A DNA stretch of 53,248 bases. Source: Amycolatopsis echigonensis (GTDB lineage Bacteria > Actinomycetota > Actinomycetes > Mycobacteriales > Pseudonocardiaceae). Position 1 is the stretch's first letter. Each line of letters begins with the position of its first letter. The stretch is from assembly GCF_014174495.1 (NCBI RefSeq), contig NZ_JACJHR010000063.1:1-53248 (forward strand). The letters run 5' to 3'. Both the position numbers and the translations under genes were made by a program. This document shows, one piece after another, positions 47,713 through 53,248 of the stretch. The notes beneath the pieces were generated by a model that ran no database searches, was not told the origin of the DNA, and worked only from the letters and a program-made list of their open reading frames with translations.

Positions 47713-48255
47713 TTATCCGGCCGAGCGGCTCATGAGGTCGACCAGCTTTTCCGCGTCGGAGGCGACGGTGATCAGCTCCCGCGTCTCCGGTCGCAGGAAA
47801 CCCTTCTCCAGCATCTGATCGGCGAAGGCCACCAGCGGCGAGTAGTACCCGGCCACGTCGAGCAGCCCGATCGGCTTGCCGTGAATGCCGAGCTGCGCCC
47901 AGGTCCACACCTCGAACAATTCCTCGAGGGTGCCGACGCCGCCGGGCAACGCGACGAACGCGTCCGACAACTCGGCCATTTTCGCTTTGCGCTGGTGCAT
48001 GTCGGCGACCACGTGCAATTCGGTGAGCCCGCCGTGCGCGATTTCCACGTCCGACAGCACTTCCGGGATCACGCCGATCACTTCGCCGCCCGCGGCGAGC
48101 GCGGCGTCGGCCACCACGCCCATGGTGCCGACGCTCGCACCGCCGTAGACGAGGCCGATTCCCCGCTGCGCCAACAGTTTCCCGACGCCGGCCGCCGCTT
48201 CGGCGTACTCCGGCGAGAATCCCCGCGCCGAACCGCAGAACACACAGATCCGCAT
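47713..48255 (-). CDS. LOG family protein (cytokinin riboside phosphoribohydrolase-like)
   Basis: 180 residues with the Rossmann-type LOG fold. It opens MRICVFCGSARG, has GIGLVYGGASVGTMGVVADA, and the signature LPGGVGTLEELFE (PGGxGTxxE), which releases base from nucleoside monophosphate. Its ATG overlaps by one base (TGATG) the stop of the next LOG-family gene, so the two are coupled. Rv1205 is a mycobacterial LOG that produces cytokinins, by memory. A housekeeping nucleotide-cleanup role is also possible. Confidence 0.92.
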   Translation of the reverse strand: MRICVFCGSARGFSPEYAEAAAGVGKLLAQRGIGLVYGGASVGTMGVVADAALAAGGEVIGVIPEVLSDVEIAHGGLTELHVVADMHQRKAKMAELSDAFVALPGGVGTLEELFEVWTWAQLGIHGKPIGLLDVAGYYSPLVAFADQMLEKGFLRPETRELITVASDAEKLVDLMSRSAG

Positions 48256-49040
48256 CAGTGCGTGTCCTCCCAAGCCTGATAAGACTCCTGAACGACGCGC
48301 ACCGCGTCGTCGATGTCGTCGGTAAGGTACAGCAGGTCGAGGTCCTTCTCACCGATTTTTCCGCCGCCGAGCACGGACTTCGCGATCCAGTCGTAGAGCC
48401 CGCCCCAGTATTCGGTGCCGAAGAGCACCACCGGGAACTTCGTCACCTTCTTGGTCTGGACCAGCGTGAGCGCCTCGAACAGTTCGTCGAGCGTGCCGAA
48501 ACCGCCCGGAAGGCAGATGAACGCCTGCGAGTACTTGACGAACATGGTCTTGCGGGCGAAGAAATAGCGGAAGTTCACGCCCAGGTCGACCCACGGGTTC
48601 AGGCCCTGCTCGAACGGCAGCTCGATGCCCAGCCCGACGGAGAACCCGCCCGCCTCGTTCGCGCCGCGGTTCACCGCTTCCATCGCGCCCGGACCGCCGC
48701 CGGTCATCACCGCGAACCCGGCGTCGGCGAGCGCGGCCCCGATCTTGCGGCCCAGTTCGTACTCCGGGTTGTCGCGTTTGGTGCGCGCCGAACCGAACAC
48801 CGTCACCGCGCGCGGAACCTCGGCCAGCGCGCCGAACCCCTCGACGAACTCCGCCTGGATCCGCAGCACGCGCCAGGGGTCGGTGTGCACCCAGTCGCTC
48901 GGCCCGCGCGAATCGAGCAGCCGCTGATCGGTGGTGCTGCCCTGATCGCGCCGATCGCGCCGGAGCACCACCGGGCCCTTGTGCCGCTCCACCGGACGTT
49001 CGGGGTACTGGCCGTCGGGAAATTCAGACTGTTCGCTCAC
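48255..49040 (-). CDS. TIGR00730/LOG-like protein
   Basis: 261 residues. A 70-residue basic/acidic N-terminus precedes the LOG fold: AVTVFGSARTKRDN, FAVMTGGGPGAMEAVNRGA and CLPGGFGTLDELFEAL (PGGxGTxxE intact). Larger than the downstream paralogue because of the N-terminal part. GTG 49040. Two LOG-type enzymes expressed together suggest separate substrate ranges or a duplicated pathway. No dedicated isoprenyl transferase gene is seen nearby. Confidence 0.9.
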   Translation of the reverse strand: MSEQSEFPDGQYPERPVERHKGPVVLRRDRRDQGSTTDQRLLDSRGPSDWVHTDPWRVLRIQAEFVEGFGALAEVPRAVTVFGSARTKRDNPEYELGRKIGAALADAGFAVMTGGGPGAMEAVNRGANEAGGFSVGLGIELPFEQGLNPWVDLGVNFRYFFARKTMFVKYSQAFICLPGGFGTLDELFEALTLVQTKKVTKFPVVLFGTEYWGGLYDWIAKSVLGGGKIGEKDLDLLYLTDDIDDAVRVVQESYQAWEDTH

Positions 49041-49399
49041 CAGCCAAGCCTACGGGCCGAGCGGCCGCGGCGGGCGCCCGCGTCGGCACCACAGCGTGAC
49101 GGATCGGTTGCCCGCGGCTGAACGCGCGAAAGCGGACCACCAGCGGGTTCCGGTCCTGCTACCAACGGCCGGTTGTCGGCAACTACCTACGAAAGTCGTC
49201 CGGACCGTCCGGAAATGGCGTTTTCCCTGCTACGTGGCCACTTGCCGGGAATAGTCCCGATCGCGCCCGGGGTCCCGCTGGTCCGTTCAGCGCATTGACC
49301 GCCCCGGTGAGCGCTTTTTTACTCACGGTGTCCGCGGCCTGATCAGCCCAGCTCAACGCGTTGCGCTTCTCCCCGTCGTGTACCCCGAAAGGACTGTCG
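49041..49399 (+). other. 359-bp region upstream of the M4 protease gene
   Basis: No gene supported. It should hold promoters for the LOG operon and the secreted protease. Features are an AT-richer section (CGCTTTTTTACTCACG, 49313-49328) and AAAGGA seven bases before the protease ATG. No clear operator was found. Confidence 0.4.
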
Positions 49400-51490
49400 A
49401 TGACGTCCAGAAGAGGGCTCGCCACCGGCATCGCCAGTGTCGCCGGTCTCGCCCTTTCCCTGCTCGCGCTGCCGGTGATCCCGGCATCCGCGGCCCCCGC
49501 CCACCCCTCCGAAGACCCGCGGGCGGCCGCGATCGCGGCCGCCGACCGGGCCGCCGCCGCGGGTGCGGTCGGGCTCCGCAAGAGCTCGGCCGAAAGCCTG
49601 CACCGCGTCAGCACCACGCTGGGCGACGCCGGGCTGTACTACAACTCCTACGAGCGCACCTACGACGGCCTCCGGGTCGTCGGCGGGGACGCGGTGATCG
49701 TCGCCGACGGAACGGGCCGCGTGCGCGGCACCGATTCCGCCGAGAGCGCGGCCATCACCGTGGGCACCACGCCCGCTGTCGACGCGGCGCGCGCGGCTTC
49801 GGTCGCCCGCGGCCAGTTGCCGGCCGTGAGCACGGTGAGCAAGCCTGATCTGGTCGTTCTCGGCGGCGCACAGCCGAAACTGGCCTACGAGGTCGTCGTC
49901 AAGGGCCGTACCGCGAAGGCGCCGAGCAACCTGCACGTCTTCGTCGACGCGGCCACCGGCAAGGTCCTTGACCAGCGCGACGACGTGAAAGCCGAAAGCC
50001 CGGCGAAGACCGGCTCGAACGCCGCGTCCCCGAGCGCGGCGGGCAACGGCAACAGCTACTACGTCGGCCAGGTCAGCATCGACACCACCGGCTCCGGCAG
50101 CTCGTACTCGATGCGCGACCCGAACCGGCCGGGCATCAGCTGCGGCCGCGAGGGCGGCTCGGTGTTCACGAAGTCCAGCAACAACTGGGGCAACGGGTCC
50201 GGCACGGACCTCGAAACCGGCTGTGTCGACGTGCTCTACACGGTGCAGACCGAATGGAACATGCTCAAGGACTGGCTGGGCCGCAGCGGAATCGACGGCA
50301 ACGGCAACGGTTTCCCGGCGTCGGTCGGCCTGAACGACGTCAACGCCTACTGGGACGGCTCGTCCACCCACTTCGGACACTCGCAGGACAACCAGCGCCA
50401 GGCGACGTCGATGGACGTGGCCGGCCACGAGTTCGGCCACGGCATCTTCCAGAACACGCCGGGCGGCGCGGGTTCGGGCAACGAGAACGGCGGGCTCAAC
50501 GAGTCCACCGGCGACATTTTCGGCGCGCTGACCGAGTTCTACGCGAACAACCCGGTCGACACTCCGGACTTCACCGTCGGCGAGGGCGTGAACCTGGTCG
50601 GCAACGGCCCGATCCGCTACATGTACGACCCGAGCCGCGAGGGCGACCCGAACTGCTACTCGTCGTCGATCCCGAGCACCGAGGTGCACGCGGCGGCCGG
50701 CCCGCAGAACCACTGGTTCTACCTGCTGTCCGAGGGCACCGCGCCGACCGACGGCCAGCCGGCCAGCCCGACCTGCGACAACAGCAGCGTCACCGGCATC
50801 GGCATCCAGAAGGCGGGCAAGATCTTCTACAACGGCCTGCTGCACAAGACCTCGTCCTGGAACCACAAGGCGGCCCGCAAGGCCACCCTGCAGGCGGCGG
50901 TCGACCTGTTCCCGGGCAGCTGCACCGAGTTCAACGCCACCAAGGCGGCGTGGGACGCGGTTTCGGTCGGCGCGGTCTCCGGTGAGGCCACCTGCACCGG
51001 CAACCCGCCCGCGGGCAACGACTTCTCGGTCAGCCTGTCGCCCTCGACCGCGACTGTCCAGCCTGGACAGTCGGCCACGTCGACGGTGACCACCAAGATC
51101 ACCAACGGCAACGCGCAGTCGGTGAAGCTGACCGCGAGCGGCCTGCCCTCGGGCGCGACCGCGACGTTCAACCCGGCGACCGTGCAGTCCGGCGGCAGCG
51201 CGACCCTGACCATCGCCACTTCGGCGAGCACGCCGAAGGGCACCAGCAAGGTCACGATCACCGCGACCGGCGCTAACGCCACGCACACCTCGGACTTCAC
51301 GCTCACCGTGGGCAGCGGCAACCCGCCGGGGTGCGGCGGCATCGCGGCGTGGGACGCGAACTCGTTCTACGGTCCGGGCGACGTGGTCTCGTATCACAAC
51401 CACAAGTGGACCTCGACGTGGTATTCCGTCGGCGCTGAGCCGGGTGCGCCCGGTTCCTGGGCCGTTTGGACCGACAACGGGGCCTGCTGA
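49400..51490 (+). CDS. secreted M4 (thermolysin-family) metalloprotease with chitin-binding tail
   Basis: 696 residues. A signal peptide (RRGLATGIASVAGLALSLLA then ending PASAAPA) precedes an FTP/PepSY propeptide (about 40-190). The M4 domain has the zinc site His343-Glu-Phe-Gly-His347 (AGHEFGHGIF) and Glu368 in LNESTGD. A fibronectin/Ig-like Thr/Ser-rich domain (about 535-635) follows. The C-terminal CBM5/12-like domain has AWDANSFYGPGDVVSYHNHK and the paired Trp residues of chitin-binding modules. It should digest protein bound to chitin. ATG 49400 has AAAGGA seven bases upstream. Confidence 0.93.
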   Translation: MTSRRGLATGIASVAGLALSLLALPVIPASAAPAHPSEDPRAAAIAAADRAAAAGAVGLRKSSAESLHRVSTTLGDAGLYYNSYERTYDGLRVVGGDAVIVADGTGRVRGTDSAESAAITVGTTPAVDAARAASVARGQLPAVSTVSKPDLVVLGGAQPKLAYEVVVKGRTAKAPSNLHVFVDAATGKVLDQRDDVKAESPAKTGSNAASPSAAGNGNSYYVGQVSIDTTGSGSSYSMRDPNRPGISCGREGGSVFTKSSNNWGNGSGTDLETGCVDVLYTVQTEWNMLKDWLGRSGIDGNGNGFPASVGLNDVNAYWDGSSTHFGHSQDNQRQATSMDVAGHEFGHGIFQNTPGGAGSGNENGGLNESTGDIFGALTEFYANNPVDTPDFTVGEGVNLVGNGPIRYMYDPSREGDPNCYSSSIPSTEVHAAAGPQNHWFYLLSEGTAPTDGQPASPTCDNSSVTGIGIQKAGKIFYNGLLHKTSSWNHKAARKATLQAAVDLFPGSCTEFNATKAAWDAVSVGAVSGEATCTGNPPAGNDFSVSLSPSTATVQPGQSATSTVTTKITNGNAQSVKLTASGLPSGATATFNPATVQSGGSATLTIATSASTPKGTSKVTITATGANATHTSDFTLTVGSGNPPGCGGIAAWDANSFYGPGDVVSYHNHKWTSTWYSVGAEPGAPGSWAVWTDNGAC

Positions 51491-51517
51491 CGCAGTAACC
51501 GCTCCCTAGATTCAGCT

Positions 51518-51555
51518 GGACCAGCCGGGCACGGTGCCTCGTGCCCGGCTGGTCC
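51518..51555 (+). terminator. intrinsic hairpin after the M4 protease
   Basis: Perfect 16-bp stem GGACCAGCCGGGCACG / CGTGCCCGGCTGGTCC with a six-base loop, 27 bp after the stop. Confidence 0.85.
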
Positions 51556-51565
51556 GCGTTCGCGC

Positions 51566-51600
51566 TTGTCCAGACCAGAGGCCTGAATTTGTCTAGACCA
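51566..51600 (+). promoter_or_regulatory. two DasR-like operators ahead of the chitinase gene
   Basis: TTGTCCAGACCA (51566-51577) and TTGTCTAGACCA (51589-51600) lie 23 bp apart and 75-110 bp upstream of the ATG. Both match the DasR/chitinase direct-repeat consensus TGGTCTAGACCA at ten or eleven of twelve positions. In Streptomyces such repeats overlap chitinase promoters and mediate N-acetylglucosamine control. Confidence 0.75.
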
Positions 51601-51675
51601 TACGTTCGGAGGTAGGCAGTGCCCCTCCCGCCGCTTACCGTTGCGGCAACACCGTTATCGGGGACGGGAGCCGTG

Positions 51676-52734
51676 ATGAACGGACGGAAATCGCGCTGGT
51701 TCGGGACCGCCGTCGCGGCCCTGCTCGCCCTGCCGCTCGCGGGAATCGCCCCCGCTTCGGCGGCCGCCGCTCCGCAGTCGGACACCTGCGCGGTGAAGCC
51801 GAGACCGTCCGGCCCGGTGCTACAGGGCTACTGGGAAAACTGGGACGGTGCCTCGAACGGCGTGCACCCCGGCATGGGCTGGGTGCCGATCAACGACCCC
51901 AGCATGGCCGCGCACGGCTACAACGTCGTCAACACCGCGTTCCCGGTGATCCAGTCCGACGGCACCGTGCTGTGGGAAGACGGCATGGATTCCACGGTGA
52001 AGGTCTCGACGCCCGCTGAGATGTGCGCGGCCAAGGATGCCGGAGCCACCATCCTGATGTCGATCGGCGGCGCAGCGGCGGGCATCGACCTGTCGTCCAG
52101 CTCGGTCGCCGACAAGTTCGTCAGCACCATCGTGCCGATCTTGAAGAAGTACAACTTCGACGGAATCGACATCGACATCGAGACCGGCCTGTCGAGCAGC
52201 GGCGATATCAATTCATTGTCCGCCTCACAAGCGAACCTGGAACGCATCATCGACGGCGTACTTTCCCAGATGCCGCCCGGCTTCGGCCTGACCATGGCCC
52301 CAGAAACCGCGTACGTCACCGGCGGTTCGGTCACCTACGGCTCGATCTGGGGCGCATACCTGCCGATCATCAAGAAGTACGTCGACAACGGCCAACTGTG
52401 GTGGCTGAACATGCAGTACTACAACGGTTCCATGTACGGCTGCTCCGGCGACAGCTACGAAGCCGGGACCGTCCAAGGCTTCACCGTACAGACGCAGTGC
52501 CTGGACAAGGGTCTGACGGTACAAGGCACGACCATCCGCGTCCCGCTGGACAAGCAAGTCCCCGGCCTCCCCGCGCAATCAGGAGCAGGCGGCGGATACC
52601 TGGACCCCGGCCTGGTCTCGCAGGCCTACCAAAGCGTCCCCGGCATCAAAGGCCTGATGGACTGGTCAATCAACTGGGACGGCTCACAAGGCTGGACCTT
52701 CGGCGACAACGTGAAGTCGCTGCAAGGCCGCTAA
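51676..52734 (+). CDS. secreted GH18 chitinase
   Basis: 352 residues. A signal peptide (MNGRKSRWFGTAVAALLALP to ASAAAAP) is followed by a single GH18 catalytic domain. The catalytic motif is D162-GIDIDIE169, with acid/base Glu169, and supporting Asp165 and Asp167. Also seen are LQGYWENWDG, ILMSIGGAAAG and GLMDWSINWDG, the last carrying the conserved barrel Trp. It lacks a carbohydrate-binding domain, unlike the protease next to it. ATG 51676 has GGGAG five bases upstream (GTG 51673 overlaps). Probably controlled by DasR-like sites. Confidence 0.94.
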   Translation: MNGRKSRWFGTAVAALLALPLAGIAPASAAAAPQSDTCAVKPRPSGPVLQGYWENWDGASNGVHPGMGWVPINDPSMAAHGYNVVNTAFPVIQSDGTVLWEDGMDSTVKVSTPAEMCAAKDAGATILMSIGGAAAGIDLSSSSVADKFVSTIVPILKKYNFDGIDIDIETGLSSSGDINSLSASQANLERIIDGVLSQMPPGFGLTMAPETAYVTGGSVTYGSIWGAYLPIIKKYVDNGQLWWLNMQYYNGSMYGCSGDSYEAGTVQGFTVQTQCLDKGLTVQGTTIRVPLDKQVPGLPAQSGAGGGYLDPGLVSQAYQSVPGIKGLMDWSINWDGSQGWTFGDNVKSLQGR

Positions 52735-52743
52735 ACCGCTGCG

Positions 52744-52775
52744 GGCCGGGGTGCTGCGCAAACGCCGCCCCGGCC
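52744..52775 (+). terminator. hairpin after the chitinase gene
   Basis: GGCCGGGG pairs with CCCCGGCC across a 16-base loop, ten bases past the chitinase stop. No T-tract; modest support. Confidence 0.45.
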
Positions 52776-52828
52776 TCAGCCCAACTTCCGTGAGGGCAGG
52801 CGCACCCTCACACCCCCACCGCAACCCG

Positions 52829-52922
52829 CACACCCAACAACCGAGGCACCCACGCCAAACCGCACAACCACACCCAACAATCGAGGCACCCACACCACCC
52901 CCGCACCCCGATACGAAGCCCC
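52829..52922. repeat. partial dispersed element, family B, copy 3, with internal 40-bp direct repeats
   Basis: The C-rich arm of element B ending CACCCCGATACGAAGCC is present, but the hairpin half is missing and IS sequence begins immediately after it. Within it CACCCAACAA plus CGAGGCACCCAC recurs at 52831 and 52871, a 40-bp period. The tract resembles the same arm in copies 1 and 2. Confidence 0.75.
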
Positions 52923-53248
52923 TGAGGTTCCTCCGGTGTGCCGGTCACTGGGTTTCATGCTGCGTGGGCGTGGTGGTGAGGGTAGTTGGTGCGGGTTTCG
53001 CGGGGTGTGCGGTAGCCGAGGGTGGAGTGCAGCCGGTGGTGGTTGTAGTAGGCGAGGTAGGCGAAAACGGCCTCGCGTGTGTGGCTGCGGGTGGTCCAGG
53101 ACCGGGTGCCGATCTCGGTTTTGAGGGTGGCGAAGAAGGATTCGGCGGCGGCGTTGTCGTAGCAGGATCCGGTCCTGCCCATGGAGGGACGGATGCCGAG
53201 CGCGGTCAGGGTGGCGCGGAATTCCGTGGAGGCGTATTGGGTGCCTCG
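52921..53248 (-). mobile_element. IS3-family insertion sequence, 3' end (runs off right edge)
   Basis: Starting at or near TGAGGTTCCTCCGGTG (52923), typical of an IS3-group terminal repeat, and containing the C-terminal part of an OrfB transposase on the minus strand. Only one end is in the window, so target duplication and full length cannot be checked. It abuts a truncated copy of element B. Confidence 0.8.
52955..53248 (-). CDS. IS3-family transposase OrfB, C-terminal part
   Basis: The frame is open from the right edge to a stop at 52955 and encodes about 97 residues of an integrase (rve) core: RGTQYAS near the edge, then GRTGSCYDNAAAESFFATLK with the Glu of the DDE triad in AAAESFF, then YLAYYNHHRLHSTLGYRTPR. 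This is the standard OrfB C-terminus. The His-rich tail (YPHHHAHAA) is a minor oddity. The first Asp residues of the triad and OrfA lie outside. Confidence 0.92.
   Translation of the reverse strand, partial: RGTQYASTEFRATLTALGIRPSMGRTGSCYDNAAAESFFATLKTEIGTRSWTTRSHTREAVFAYLAYYNHHRLHSTLGYRTPRETRTNYPHHHAHAA

Noticed and set aside
49343..51403. 686-residue minus-strand frame opposite the M4 protease
   Set aside because: Shadow of the protease gene, which has signal peptide, HEFGH and a chitin-binding domain.
52829..52922. Possible CRISPR array from 40-bp spaced direct repeats
   Set aside because: Only two imperfect repeats, no uniform spacers, no cas genes, and the tract aligns with dispersed element B.

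Overview
The window is high-GC, densely packed chromosomal DNA from an actinomycete. Gene content and order point to a Pseudonocardiaceae member such as Amycolatopsis; this is an inference from the sequence alone. Supporting signs are GC-rich third codon positions, many GTG starts, stop/start overlaps, GGAGG-type ribosome sites, the LpqY-SugABC trehalose importer, GpgS, a SigE/RseA pair, and blocks whose order I recall from Mycobacterium tuberculosis (roughly Rv3208-Rv3212 at 2.3-8.5 kb and Rv1205-Rv1239 at 15-49 kb).

Layout. 0-10 kb: the end of an AAA-type ATPase gene, an alpha/beta hydrolase and AurF-like di-iron oxygenase operon facing a TetR gene across a palindromic operator, then DUF4873, DUF3107, ferritin-like, RhlE helicase and beta-propeller genes. 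8.5-15 kb: a membrane protein, RecB-like nuclease, MarC, PHP phosphoesterase, PH-domain protein, NUDIX, DUF2332 and MaoC. 15-18.7 kb: a CorA magnesium transporter behind a 384-bp leader with a proline-rich small ORF, a 38-residue membrane protein, a phosphoesterase/ParB-fold pair, and a ClpX-type zinc-finger gene behind two tandem palindromes. 18.8-25.5 kb: PspC, a lipoprotein flanked by long hairpin repeats, and the trehalose importer. 25.6-33 kb: acyl-CoA dehydrogenase, DUF4190 pair, SPFH protein, antibiotic-kinase-like protein, MgtE-N/CBS protein, DUF1003 and Mrp.

33-38 kb is the envelope-stress block: lipoprotein, TatB, HtrA, RseA, SigE (with a SigE-like promoter in front of sigE) and an O-methyltransferase. 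38-44 kb holds an MFS/LysR divergent pair, methionine aminopeptidase behind a 16-bp inverted repeat, leucyl aminopeptidase, DUF3117 and an enoyl-CoA hydratase. 44-49 kb: 3-methyladenine glycosylase, SRPBCC, DivIVA-like, GpgS, an acyltransferase and two LOG-family proteins. 49-53 kb: a secreted M4 metalloprotease with a chitin-binding tail, a secreted GH18 chitinase behind two DasR-like sites, and the end of an IS3-family element at the right edge.

No rRNA, tRNA, CRISPR array, phage or biosynthetic cluster was seen. The signals least explained by known families are non-coding: a tandem 38-bp duplication that creates two chained 13-codon ORFs ahead of the hydrolase, the proline-rich leader ORF before corA, the tandem palindromes before the zinc-finger gene, the inverted repeat before the aminopeptidase gene, and two dispersed repeat families, one of which abuts the IS element.
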